From assembly GCA_016190665.1 (NCBI GenBank), contig JACPQD010000012.1:50961-114960 (forward strand): a DNA stretch of 64,000 bases, in the 5' to 3' direction. Shown here piece after piece: positions 39,588 through 48,575 of the stretch (position 1 is the first letter of the stretch; each line of letters begins with the position of its first letter). Both the position numbers and the translations under genes were made by a program. A model generated the notes under the pieces. That model was not told the DNA's origin and searched no databases. It saw only the letters and a list, made by a program, of their open reading frames with translations. The stretch comes from Chloroflexota bacterium (GTDB taxonomy: Bacteria > Chloroflexota > Dehalococcoidia > JACPQD01).

Positions 39588-41030
39588 CTATCTGCAGGCC
39601 TCCAGGACCTCGACCTTGCAGTTGCTTGAAGGGGTTGCGGAACCCTCTTCTCGCTGATATTGGCCTGCCTTCCTCTTCTGCAGGGCTCGGTCGGTCACGC
39701 CCAGTTTATGGGCGGCGCGCTTCAGGTTGCCGTTTTCACCTTCGATGGCTATGCGGATGGCAGCGGCTTCAACGGCGCGCCTGATCTCGCGCAGCCCCAC
39801 GCCGAGGGCGACAGCCTGGCGGATCGCCTGCTCGGAAGCCGGGTCGAACCAGTCCTGCGCGGTATGGTTTGCCTCGGGGCGCTCGTCAGGCGGAACGTTG
39901 CCCAGGGTAATCGGGCCGACGCCAACGTAGCTGGTCATGATGCGATGGACCAGGTTCTGCAGGTCGCGTACATTGCCAGGATAGTCCCGGGTCACGAAAT
40001 AGGTCTTGACCGCCGCCTCGAGCTCTGGCGGCGCGTCAGCCATTCCGGACAGTCGCATGAAGTGGCGCACGAGGGGAATAATGTCTTCCGCGCGCTTCCT
40101 CAGGGATGGGAGCCTGATTGTCCAGGCCGCGACGCGATAGTAGAGGTCGCGTCGAAAGTGGCCTCGAGCCTCTTCCATGGGGAGGTCCCGGTTGGTGGCG
40201 CAGATCAGGCGAAAATCGGTGCGGCGCCACGAGTTGCTGCCTACACGCTTGTAAGTGTGTTCCTGCAAGGCGCGCAAAAGCTGGGTCTGCAGCCCCAGGG
40301 GCAACTCACCAACCTCGTCCAGGAATAGCGTCCCTCCATCGGCGAGGGCGAAAGCGCCATCGCGAGCGGCGACGGCTCCCGTAAACGCGCCGCGCTCGTG
40401 GCCGAACAGCTCACTGCCCGATAACTCGGGCACGATCGTCGAACAGTCGAGCACCACAAGGCTGCGCTGGTTGCGTTTCTCGTCCAGCGTGTGAATCAAT
40501 CGCGCGAGCAGCTCTTTACCCGTGCCCGTCTCCCCGATCAAGAGGACAGGTGAATCTGTGAAGCGAGCCACCTCGACGACGCGGCGGACCACGGATTTCC
40601 AGGCCGGGCTGCCGCCCACCAGGTTCTTGACGACTAGAGGAGACTCCACCAGCTCGTCCACCTCCTGCCATCGTCTAAACCTGGCCGAGATCGCGTTTCC
40701 AGGATCGGACAGCTCATTCCAGATTAACACGTCGGACGCGCCAGCCTGGAGGACTTCCCACGCGCCTTGACTGGCAGAAGGGGCTTCCCCCTCCAGTATA
40801 GCCAGGACACGCCTGGCGCCATTGCCGCTGACCGTCCGGACAAACTCACAAATCGCCTGGGAGATCTCCGGAACTATGATGATGCCCGGACCCTGCCTGT
40901 CTTCGAGACGCAGCGCCCTGCCGACAAACCCGGTCGGCGTCAAAGAGTGCGCCACCGCCTCTGGACGGAGTCCCTGGCCTGGACGAAAGGAATGAATCCA
41001 GAGCTGACGAACCGCAGTCGTGGCTGTCAT
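39588..41030 (-). CDS. Sigma-54-dependent activator (AAA+ enhancer-binding protein)
   Basis: 480 residues. The N-terminal 120 residues look like a receiver-type fold without a clear phospho-acceptor Asp (RRVLAILEG, LQAGASDVLIWN). The AAA+ domain (about 140-370) has Walker A GETGTGKE at 166-173, the sigma-54 contact loop GAFTGA at 214-219 and Walker B GGTLFLDEVG. A Fis-type helix-turn-helix follows (NLKRAAHKLGVTDRALQKRK). The ATG at 41030 follows GAAGGAGG. The gene for sigma-54 itself lies 16 bp upstream on the same strand, so both are probably cotranscribed. Target promoters are not evident in the window. Confidence 0.93.
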   Translation of the reverse strand: MTATTAVRQLWIHSFRPGQGLRPEAVAHSLTPTGFVGRALRLEDRQGPGIIIVPEISQAICEFVRTVSGNGARRVLAILEGEAPSASQGAWEVLQAGASDVLIWNELSDPGNAISARFRRWQEVDELVESPLVVKNLVGGSPAWKSVVRRVVEVARFTDSPVLLIGETGTGKELLARLIHTLDEKRNQRSLVVLDCSTIVPELSGSELFGHERGAFTGAVAARDGAFALADGGTLFLDEVGELPLGLQTQLLRALQEHTYKRVGSNSWRRTDFRLICATNRDLPMEEARGHFRRDLYYRVAAWTIRLPSLRKRAEDIIPLVRHFMRLSGMADAPPELEAAVKTYFVTRDYPGNVRDLQNLVHRIMTSYVGVGPITLGNVPPDERPEANHTAQDWFDPASEQAIRQAVALGVGLREIRRAVEAAAIRIAIEGENGNLKRAAHKLGVTDRALQKRKAGQYQREEGSATPSSNCKVEVLEACR

Positions 41031-41046
41031 GTTTCCGTGACCTCCT

Positions 41047-42390
41047 TCATGCCAAACTCAGGGCAGTCTCACGTTTCCGGTGGTAACTTGGCAACATCTT
41101 GAGCTGATTCCGGTATTTCGCCACGGTCCGTCGCGCAAGCCTCATGCCGTCGCTCTGCAACCGGTCCGCAATCTCCCGATCGCTCAAGGGTGTGGCGGCC
41201 TTGATCAGCACGTCGCGGATGGCCTCCTTCGCCGGAAGCGAAGCGTCAAAGAAGTAGCTCAGCGGCCGTATCCTACCCAGCGGCAATTGAACAAGCTTCT
41301 CGTCTATCGCGCGGCTCACGGTGGATTCATGCAGCCGGAGGTCCTGGGCCATGGAAGCGCGCGTCAAGGGTCTCAAGTAGCGCGGGCCGTGCTCGAGGGA
41401 CTCAGATTGATGGTCGATAAGGTACTGACCGACGCGACGCAGGGTCGCCCAACGGCGGTTCAGCGCTGCCATGAAGAGTCGCGCTCGTTCCAGATGCGGC
41501 CTCACCCACGCCTTGTCGGCCGCCGATGGCCGCCCACTGGCGGCATCCCCGGCAGCTAAGGCTGTGGCAAAAGAGTCGCTGATCCGAAGCTCCCACGCCT
41601 CCGCCGCCGGAATCGTGAGCCGGTAGACGGGTCGATCGCCCTCCATCTCGCGATAGATGATCAGGTCGGGTTGACGAAGCGTCCCCGTGCTGGAGGGCGC
41701 AGCGGGGACGAGAAGAAGCGGATAAGGATAAAGGTTGCGGGCAATAAACTGTTTGACTTCGTCGACGTCAACGACGGACGCGTCACACTTGCGGGCTACG
41801 CGCTCCCAGCGCAGACTTGCGAAGTCCTCCCACGCATTTATGAGGACTCGGCAGGCGAGCTGGCAATCGACGCCGTCGGCCTCAAGATGTCGGCACTGGA
41901 GAACGAGGCACTCGCGCAGGTCGCGAGACCCGATGCCAGGCGGCTCGAGCTCGTGCAGGAGCTGGATTCCGCGCTCGACCGCTCCAACCGATGCGCCGAT
42001 CTCCATCGCCAGCTCCTCTGGAGAGGCCCTGAGGTATCCCCGCTCATCGAGGGAATACAACAAATAGAGCGCCACGCGGAGGTCCCGGGCGCTGGCGAGC
42101 AAACGAAGTGAAGTCTCCAGCACCTCGATCGGTGAGGGACAATCAGCGACCTGTTCAAGTTCTCTGTCGAATCTCTGGCCGCGTGGCAACGGCCTCACCA
42201 CCGGCACGGCGTCGGGCGCGCCCCGGCAATCCGCCAGGCTTTCACTGGTCAGCTCAAGCGCTGGATTAGCTTCCAGCTCGCGGCGAATGCAACGCTCCAC
42301 ATCAGCCCCGGACATCTGCAACAGCCGCGCGGCCATGACCATGTTCGGGCTGAGCCTGGTCTCCATTCTCAATGCGAAGCGCGCCTGCAT
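41047..42390 (-). CDS. rpoN: RNA polymerase sigma-54 factor
   Basis: 447 residues from the ATG at 42390. Region I (RLSPNMVMAARLLQMSGADV) is followed by an acidic linker, the core-binding domain (VLETSLRLLASARDLRVALY, LHELEPPGIGSRDLRECLVL), a helix-turn-helix (TRASMAQDLRLHESTVSRAI) and the C-terminal RpoN box ARRTVAKYR, which contacts the -24 element. The start was chosen for an AGGGGGGTAAGG ribosome site and because it matches the family length; ATG 42444 and TTG 42465 are in frame. Coupled to the activator gene downstream. RpoN is uncommon in Chloroflexota, which makes the pair notable. Confidence 0.93.
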   Translation of the reverse strand: MQARFALRMETRLSPNMVMAARLLQMSGADVERCIRRELEANPALELTSESLADCRGAPDAVPVVRPLPRGQRFDRELEQVADCPSPIEVLETSLRLLASARDLRVALYLLYSLDERGYLRASPEELAMEIGASVGAVERGIQLLHELEPPGIGSRDLRECLVLQCRHLEADGVDCQLACRVLINAWEDFASLRWERVARKCDASVVDVDEVKQFIARNLYPYPLLLVPAAPSSTGTLRQPDLIIYREMEGDRPVYRLTIPAAEAWELRISDSFATALAAGDAASGRPSAADKAWVRPHLERARLFMAALNRRWATLRRVGQYLIDHQSESLEHGPRYLRPLTRASMAQDLRLHESTVSRAIDEKLVQLPLGRIRPLSYFFDASLPAKEAIRDVLIKAATPLSDREIADRLQSDGMRLARRTVAKYRNQLKMLPSYHRKRETALSLA

Positions 42391-42585
42391 GCGCCTTACC
42401 CCCCTGGATGTCTCGCTCACAACCGGAAGCCGGTCAGTTTTCATACCCTCGATTCTGGCGGGCAAAGGGATGCCTGGAGTCCACTCCAGAACAGCGGTAA
42501 GGAAATGGGGAAACCTTCATTATCCACTGTATCACCTTTTTCCGGGGATGAAAAGGCCACACTACTTATTTGGGGAAAACAGGTC

Positions 42586-43470
42586 TCAGTCAATAATGGG
42601 AGAATAGGGAAGAACACGTTGCGTCCACGGGTTTACGCGCTGCCCCGGCATGGAACGACCTCCTGGCAGTTCGCCGTACAGGTGACGCCTCTTGCCAATC
42701 AACCGGAGCAGGGTCTTCCCCAGTACCATCTGTTCTGCAGCCGGCGGCAGTCCCAGTGCGCGGACCTTGGCAAGCTCCAGCCCGGGGTGTAGCCAGGGAC
42801 CATCTGACCCGAAGAGGATCTTTTGCGGCCCAGCCCGCTGTATCGCCTGTTGGAGCAGGTCAAAGCGGCGAACGCCAGCGGTATCAGCGTAAACGTTGGG
42901 ATGGCGGACGAGATGGTCGATGAGGGCCAACTGGGCTGCCCAGCTATCTCCGAAACTGCCCAGATGCGGGATAATGAAGTTCACATCGGGGTACTCGGTT
43001 GCCAGCAACTCGACGATGGAGACCTCGCCCATTACGTCGTAGAGTACCGGCAAGGAGAAGGTGCGGGCCGCTTCGCAAATCTCGCGGGTGATGCGGGCAT
43101 CGTAGCGGTGCACTTTGATGCCGACAAAGCCAAACCGCTCCACGGCCTCCTCCACCATGGGCGCCACGCGCCCGCGGTCGCGGTGAGGATGAACAGAGGC
43201 GAAGCCAAAGAAACGGTCAGGACGGGCAGCGACAACACAGCCGACCTGGCGGTTGGCGACCGCATAGTCCGAATTGAAGACAGGGAAGAGCACCGTGTGT
43301 CGGATGCCGGCCGCCGCCGCCCGGCGCAGATACGCGCCGAGAGGCGCGGCTGTATCCCACGGTCCCGTCAGGCCGTCACCTTCGCCGGCGTGACAATGGC
43401 AATCAATAATTAACACGTTGTTCCATTTTCTGGGGGACCCCCGTCCTGACTGAGTGATCACGTTGGCCAA
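42586..43470 (-). CDS. Amidohydrolase-family (TIM-barrel) hydrolase
   Basis: 294 residues with the metal-binding start LIIDCHCHAGEG (HxH type), KVHRY, a central IPHLGSF His and GSDGPW near the C-terminus bearing the catalytic Asp. This is the amidohydrolase-2 pattern, related to decarboxylases such as ACMSD and gamma-resorcylate decarboxylase and to uncharacterised hydrolases. The substrate is unknown. The TTG start at 43470 is uncertain: a GTG just before LIIDCHCH (near 43412) is possible. It is the last gene of the minus-strand run beginning at 50650, 48 bp behind the phospholipase-D-like gene. Confidence 0.85.
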   Translation of the reverse strand: MANVITQSGRGSPRKWNNVLIIDCHCHAGEGDGLTGPWDTAAPLGAYLRRAAAAGIRHTVLFPVFNSDYAVANRQVGCVVAARPDRFFGFASVHPHRDRGRVAPMVEEAVERFGFVGIKVHRYDARITREICEAARTFSLPVLYDVMGEVSIVELLATEYPDVNFIIPHLGSFGDSWAAQLALIDHLVRHPNVYADTAGVRRFDLLQQAIQRAGPQKILFGSDGPWLHPGLELAKVRALGLPPAAEQMVLGKTLLRLIGKRRHLYGELPGGRSMPGQRVNPWTQRVLPYSPIID

Positions 43471-43518
43471 CGCCCTCGCCAGCCCTCCCCTTCAGTGCTT
43501 CGCGCTGGCTTACGTCCC

Positions 43519-45675
43519 CTACGGAGGCCCCGCCGGATCGATAACACCCCAGGGAATTTGCCGGGCGCTCCAACTGTCCGTGCCGGCTCGCGGATCATAG
43601 GGGCGGATGCGGGCGCCGGCAGGCGGCGCAGTCCACAGAGGCGCGCTGGCAACGCCATCGGCCACCGCACCCGGCGATACGTTTAGATGTTCGGCCCAGA
43701 GCGCCATCCGCAAACGCTGCGCAAAGGTCTGCCCGGAAGGATTGCGGTCCTCAAAGATGACGGCGTTCAGCTCGCTATCGTGGGTCCAGCCGCGCTGATT
43801 GCAGTTGGCCGAGCCGATAACGGCCAGCTCGTCGTCGAAAATCCAGGTCTTGGCGTGAACGTAGGTGTGATCTCCGAAAACCGGCGGCGTGCCCGCACGG
43901 TTGGGCGGGGTAGACAGTATGAACACCCGGACCTTCCGCCCGTGGGGACCGGCCGTCACGCGGGCAAGGAAACTCAGCCGCGCTTCCCATATGCGCGGCA
44001 TGTCAGAGATGCTTGAGTCCGGCATCACAATAGTGAGGTGCTCGATGCGGCTCAAGGCGCCATTGAGCAGAGCGGCGGCTTCCATGTTGACCAGATACTG
44101 GTCCTCCATATAGATGAAGCGCTGCGCATTGTTTATGGCTGCGCCCAGCGTTTGGCGGATGCTCCGCTCCCGAATTGCCGTGGTACCAGGCGCCAACGGC
44201 AGAACAGGGTTATAGGTGCGGGCGATCCGAACAGCGCAGTTGCCGCCGGTGCTGCCGCTGTCGATCGGGACCGGGCTCAGCGGCGCTGGAAGCGGCTCGC
44301 GCCGACCGAGGAGGTCCCCCCTGGCGCCGTCAATGGCTCCGTGGTCGGGATGGGCGTCCCAACGCCTGATAAAGGTGGCCAGAAGGTCATGAGCAGACGG
44401 ACCGACAATCCGGCAATGGACATCGTGCATCGGGCTGCCCGCGCCGCCGCTACTGCTAGAACCACCACCACGTGGATCAACGCGGTCCCGGTTGATGTCC
44501 ACGCCGCCGCAGAACGCAATTAACCCCCTTTCGCCCTTGACCACCAGCACCTTCTGGTGATGGCTGCCGACGTTGGCGCCGGCATACCTGCCAGAGGTGT
44601 GATTGTCGAGGATGGCAGCGCCGGTGGCCAACCCGTTGATCCGCTGCACCTCGGCCGAATTCTGGGCGCCCCACTGGTCCCAGAGCATGGCCCTGATCTG
44701 CACTCCACGGCGCGACGCATCGGCAAACAGATCGCGTATCGTAGCGGGGGTGCCAGGACTCGGCGCAACGAGCGGGAGGTCGTCGGTGAGCCACCAACCG
44801 AGCAGGTAGATATAGTGCTGCTCGCTATTTGCGGTGAGGATGGCGGTGTGCATCGCACGGAACGTGCCTCGCCCGTCGACCAAGTAGTTTACGAAGTTGC
44901 CCGTCCTCAGCTCGGGAGAGCTCATAATCGACACCCAGCGGGCGGGGTTCAGCCGCTGGGGCGTTGGCGGGACCGGCTGCGCGGCTGCCGAAAGGAAGAC
45001 TTCCACGCGCCGGCTCCGCGCCGCGTCCCCGGGGACGGTCTGCGTCTCGCCCCGCGTGTCGACGGTGATAGCAAGGCTGCGGCTGAGGCCCGGGCGAAGT
45101 CCCTCCAGGTTGGCGCGCAGGGCCTGCGCGACCTGGTTGGCCCGGCGTTGGCCCAAAGCCCGATTATACGTCTCGGAGCCGACAGGATCGGTGTGGCCTA
45201 TCACCTGGATGGAGCGGACCGGCCGATCGCTGCTCTGGCTGGCAACGATCCGGCGGGCGACGTCCTCAATGAGCGGGGCATGAAACGGCTGAAGCCGATC
45301 GCTATCGAAACCGAAGCGTTCCAGGATGGCGTCGGCGCGGCCCAGAGGGCCGCCGGTTCCCCCCGCGCCTGGCGTTGCGCCAAGCGCCGCTCGGAGCGCA
45401 GCCTCAGTCCGGGGACCTACGATGCCGTCCGCCGCCAGTCCTTTGATCTGCTGGAAGCTGCGGATGGCGCTGCGAGTCGCCGGCCCCATTATTCCATCCA
45501 CACCCAGGCGAAGGCTCATAATCTTGTTGAGTGACTGCTGTACCCAGCGAATGTAGTCAGGACTGGCGCGGCTGGCCTCCACTTCCCAGGCCTCGCCGGC
45601 CGTGTCGGGGCCGAAGATCTCAGACGGGTCGATCTCCGGATATGTTTCGAACATCATGTCGGTTGGACGTATCAT
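43519..45675 (-). CDS. Peptidoglycan-binding/OmpA/phospholipase-D-like multidomain protein
   Basis: 718 residues. After an acidic, aromatic N-terminus (MFETYPEIDPSEIFGP) come a peptidoglycan-binding domain (about 40-100, RWVQQSLNKIMSL, GVDGIMGPATRSAIRSFQ), an OmpA-like domain (about 115-230, IQVIGHTDPVGSETYNRALG) and two PLD half-domains. The first HxK is His373-x-Lys375 with Asp downstream; the second is His607-x-Lys609 (YVHAKTWIFDDELAVIGSAN). No signal peptide is visible, so any cell-wall target would be reached by another route, perhaps in another cell. The ATG at 45675 follows GGAGGG; it overlaps the preceding PLP-enzyme gene by 56 bp. A phosphodiesterase or lipase effector is possible. 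Confidence 0.85.
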   Translation of the reverse strand: MIRPTDMMFETYPEIDPSEIFGPDTAGEAWEVEASRASPDYIRWVQQSLNKIMSLRLGVDGIMGPATRSAIRSFQQIKGLAADGIVGPRTEAALRAALGATPGAGGTGGPLGRADAILERFGFDSDRLQPFHAPLIEDVARRIVASQSSDRPVRSIQVIGHTDPVGSETYNRALGQRRANQVAQALRANLEGLRPGLSRSLAITVDTRGETQTVPGDAARSRRVEVFLSAAAQPVPPTPQRLNPARWVSIMSSPELRTGNFVNYLVDGRGTFRAMHTAILTANSEQHYIYLLGWWLTDDLPLVAPSPGTPATIRDLFADASRRGVQIRAMLWDQWGAQNSAEVQRINGLATGAAILDNHTSGRYAGANVGSHHQKVLVVKGERGLIAFCGGVDINRDRVDPRGGGSSSSGGAGSPMHDVHCRIVGPSAHDLLATFIRRWDAHPDHGAIDGARGDLLGRREPLPAPLSPVPIDSGSTGGNCAVRIARTYNPVLPLAPGTTAIRERSIRQTLGAAINNAQRFIYMEDQYLVNMEAAALLNGALSRIEHLTIVMPDSSISDMPRIWEARLSFLARVTAGPHGRKVRVFILSTPPNRAGTPPVFGDHTYVHAKTWIFDDELAVIGSANCNQRGWTHDSELNAVIFEDRNPSGQTFAQRLRMALWAEHLNVSPGAVADGVASAPLWTAPPAGARIRPYDPRAGTDSWSARQIPWGVIDPAGPP

Positions 45676-46810
45676 GGGACAACCCTCCAGTAGTTCTAGG
45701 CGCTGTATCCCAACGCCTGGTCGCATCAGCGCCAGCCGATGGACTGGGAGTGCATTTCAACTGCATCGCACAGGCCAGCGCTTCCACTGCGCCGTCAACA
45801 TCGTCCGAGCGGTGGCGGGCAGTAATAATGAAGCTGATCTGTGCGTCCCCATCGCTCCGCTGATGTAGGACCGTACGCACGCCCAGGGCGCTCAGGCGCC
45901 GGTGGAGGCTTCGGGCATCCCGCCCGGGCGACAGTCTGAGCGTCTGGACAGGGAAGAGCCCGCCCGCGGACTCAAAGCCAAGCTGGGCCACCGAGCGCCG
46001 GAATTGCCTGACACGCCGCAGGAGCCGCTGGCGCAGAGCCTCCCCTTGTAGAGCATTCAGCCTGAGGGCATGTCCGGCGGCATGAATGGCGGCTGCCGAC
46101 GGCGGGCTGCAATGCACGCGGGTCTGACTCCTGGCCTCAAATTCCCTGACCAGTTCATTGCTTCCGGACAGGACTGCTACCGGAACACCAAAACCCTTGG
46201 CCAGGGAACTGATCACCGTCACGTCGGGACCACCAACGCCGCTATAGCTCATGGACCCGCCGCCGCCGTGGCCGTAGGGCGCCGCGACATCGGGGTGGCG
46301 CCCCAATATCCCCAGCGCCTGCGTGTCGTCGATGACCAGCCGTCCGCCAACCTTGCGCACGCAGTCGAGATACGAGGCCACGGGCAGGGCGCAGCCGCAA
46401 GCGCTACACATGCCATCAGCGACCACCACCGGGACCCGGCCCGCCGGGCGGCGGCGCAACAGTCGTTGCAGCGCCCGGTCGTTGCCGTGTGGGAAGCGAT
46501 ACACGGGCGCGCCCCGCGCTGCGGCACCTTGAGCGCCCCACTGGGCGATGGCATAGGACCCCGCGTCAAGGTAGATAGCATGGCGGCCATCCGCCAGCAT
46601 GCAGAAGACATCCCAGAACACATGCAACGTAGACGCTCCCAGCGTAGCTCCCTCGGAGCCTTGCAGCCGGGCGAGTTGCCCGGCAACCATATCCGAGCCA
46701 GGGGGCCTCACGAGCGCCGCCGGCGCGCCCGTAGTCAGCCGCGGCCACGGGCGCAACGACCCTGAGGCGTGCTCGAGTCCCAGGTAAAGCGCTGAGGTGA
46801 AATCGAGCAC
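45620..46810 (-). CDS. PLP-dependent aminotransferase of the AONS/KBL family
   Basis: 396 residues. The alpha-oxoamine synthase pattern is visible: DAGSYAIAQWGAQGA, VVVADGMCSACGCALPVASY, the PLP-phenol contact Asp in LVIDDTQALGILG and the Schiff-base Lys in ISSLAKGFGVP. Relatives are 8-amino-7-oxononanoate synthase and serine palmitoyltransferase, which condense an acyl-CoA with an amino acid. The C-terminal 40 residues are low-complexity and overlap the next gene, so the tail may be unimportant. The GTG start at 46810 lies 20 bp behind the preceding gene. No biotin genes are nearby, so a specialised lipid or metabolite role is likelier. Confidence 0.85.
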   Translation of the reverse strand: MLDFTSALYLGLEHASGSLRPWPRLTTGAPAALVRPPGSDMVAGQLARLQGSEGATLGASTLHVFWDVFCMLADGRHAIYLDAGSYAIAQWGAQGAAARGAPVYRFPHGNDRALQRLLRRRPAGRVPVVVADGMCSACGCALPVASYLDCVRKVGGRLVIDDTQALGILGRHPDVAAPYGHGGGGSMSYSGVGGPDVTVISSLAKGFGVPVAVLSGSNELVREFEARSQTRVHCSPPSAAAIHAAGHALRLNALQGEALRQRLLRRVRQFRRSVAQLGFESAGGLFPVQTLRLSPGRDARSLHRRLSALGVRTVLHQRSDGDAQISFIITARHRSDDVDGAVEALACAMQLKCTPSPSAGADATRRWDTAPRTTGGLSHDTSNRHDVRNISGDRPV

Positions 46811-46830
46811 GGGTCGCCCCCCAGCCCCTT

Positions 46831-48534
46831 CTACCTGCCGCCAGCCGGCATGCTCTGTGCCGCCCGCCGTTGCCGAAAGCCCACCGGGGCGGGAGCGGCG
46901 CCAACCAGCGGCGCGGGCGTCCCTTGACGGCCCGCCGCCCGGAGGCGCAGGAGCACCGAAGGGTCGGTGGTCACCAGTTCGCGCTGCTGGACCGTGGTCG
47001 TCGCAGCGGTGAGGTCCACGCCGGTGACGGTCTGATAGGCGTGAATGTATCCCTGGATCTCGGAGCGGAAGAGCCGCGCCCAGATGGCCGCGCGATGCGG
47101 TTCGCTGATGTTGCTCCAGTTGCCGTAGCGTATCGAGAGCAGGATTTGCTCACCGTAGACGCCCAGGTGGCGGAAGTGCAAGACGCTGGTATCGGTCCAT
47201 CCTTGCAGGCGCTTCATCACATCCACGCTGTCCATCCACGCCTCAGGGTAGGCCACCATGGTGCGGCGGGGCAACACTTCGCGGAACTCGGGGCGAGCCA
47301 GCAGCCACTCTTGCATGAGCATCTCGATGCGCGCCGTCGTCGGCAGGTCGCCGAACTGGTTGTGGGCGCCCTCCGAGAGCAGGAGGTGCAGGTCCTCCAG
47401 TACCTTCAACACGGGGAACGCATCGGCGTCCACCGTGTTATCGTCGTCCTGCTTGTAGAAGACCGAGACCAGGTACAGGAGATTGTGGAAGGCCTCGATG
47501 AACCGGCGGCGGCTGTCTGCCCCGCGCACTTTCGGCACAGCTTTACCCTCGAGGGTCAGACCGTAGTGATGGTCATACTCGTAGGCGCGGCGCACGAGGG
47601 AAAGCCGGTGCTGTTCGTCCTGAATGTAACCCCAAAGCAGGTTGTTGAGCGGCCTCAGCGGATCGATCTCGATCATGGCCAGCGGGTCCTGTTCAACCGG
47701 GCCGCGCACATTCTGGAAGCGACGGGTGATGGCGTTCATGGTCTGCACGAGCATCCCTTGCTCGTGCCAGTACGACCAGATGAGCTCGATAAGGCAGGGC
47801 CGGGTCAGTTTGTCCGTCAAGATGCCGTAGCAGAGCTCAGGTCCTATCTCCTTACCGACAACCCGCTGGATGAGTGGCAGATCGCCCAGCTTCCTCTGGA
47901 TCAGCGAGAGATATGGCACTGTCAGATTTGAATCGCCATTGACCGCCTTCAGGTACCCATTCCAGAATCCATCTATTACCCCTTTGGCATCGCCAGACAG
48001 ACTCAACTGAGCGATAAGCGCCGCCACGTCCGTCTCATTTAGAAGCTTCCCGAGAGGCCCATCCTTGCTCAGGGGGACGGCGCAGTTGACGCTCAAGAAG
48101 GCTTCCGTGGCAACCTTGAGGACCCTATACGCATCCGCGTCAGTGTAGGGCAGGAAGCGCCTCGTCCCAATCTCTTTGGCCTCGTCATCGAGGCGTTTTG
48201 CTCTTTCCGCGAGAGCCGCTTCGTCCACCTGGTCATCCGCGCCGAGAGCATCCCTGCCGATATTCTCAAGTCCCCTCGTGTCTCCGCAGAAGAGGTAGTC
48301 CATGTAAGCCTTGTAGCTGTCAAAGGACAGACCCTCGGCGCTCTTCTTAATAACATAGAAAAGAAGCAGCTCCGGGTGAGCCATCTTCGGCGTCTTTGTG
48401 AGTCGTGCGGTCTGCACCCTGTCTCTCGCCAGATTACGGACTGACTCGTCTATGCCGGTGAAGGCCTGGACGGTTTTCGCCAACGCCTCTCTGGCAGTGA
48501 GCGGCTGGTTTCCGGTGTCCCCTTCCATTACCAT
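46831..48534 (-). CDS. Uncharacterised 567-residue protein
   Basis: No family recognised. It is soluble and mostly helical, with no signal peptide or long hydrophobic segment; the central part (about 215-440) is rich in Leu/Tyr/Trp (LIELIWSYWHEQGMLVQTMN, HNLLYLVSVFYKQDDDN), and the last 50 residues are Ala/Arg/Pro-rich. The gene has a strong ribosome site (AGGAGG) before ATG 48534 and normal codon use, so it is real. It lies between the HExxH protein gene and the PLP-enzyme gene in one transcription direction with gaps of 41 and 20 bp, which implies joint function. Confidence 0.75.
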   Translation of the reverse strand: MVMEGDTGNQPLTAREALAKTVQAFTGIDESVRNLARDRVQTARLTKTPKMAHPELLLFYVIKKSAEGLSFDSYKAYMDYLFCGDTRGLENIGRDALGADDQVDEAALAERAKRLDDEAKEIGTRRFLPYTDADAYRVLKVATEAFLSVNCAVPLSKDGPLGKLLNETDVAALIAQLSLSGDAKGVIDGFWNGYLKAVNGDSNLTVPYLSLIQRKLGDLPLIQRVVGKEIGPELCYGILTDKLTRPCLIELIWSYWHEQGMLVQTMNAITRRFQNVRGPVEQDPLAMIEIDPLRPLNNLLWGYIQDEQHRLSLVRRAYEYDHHYGLTLEGKAVPKVRGADSRRRFIEAFHNLLYLVSVFYKQDDDNTVDADAFPVLKVLEDLHLLLSEGAHNQFGDLPTTARIEMLMQEWLLARPEFREVLPRRTMVAYPEAWMDSVDVMKRLQGWTDTSVLHFRHLGVYGEQILLSIRYGNWSNISEPHRAAIWARLFRSEIQGYIHAYQTVTGVDLTAATTTVQQRELVTTDPSVLLRLRAAGRQGTPAPLVGAAPAPVGFRQRRAAQSMPAGGR

Positions 48535-48575
48535 TTCGACATCCTCCTACGAAGTATTTGGATTGACCGCTCCCA

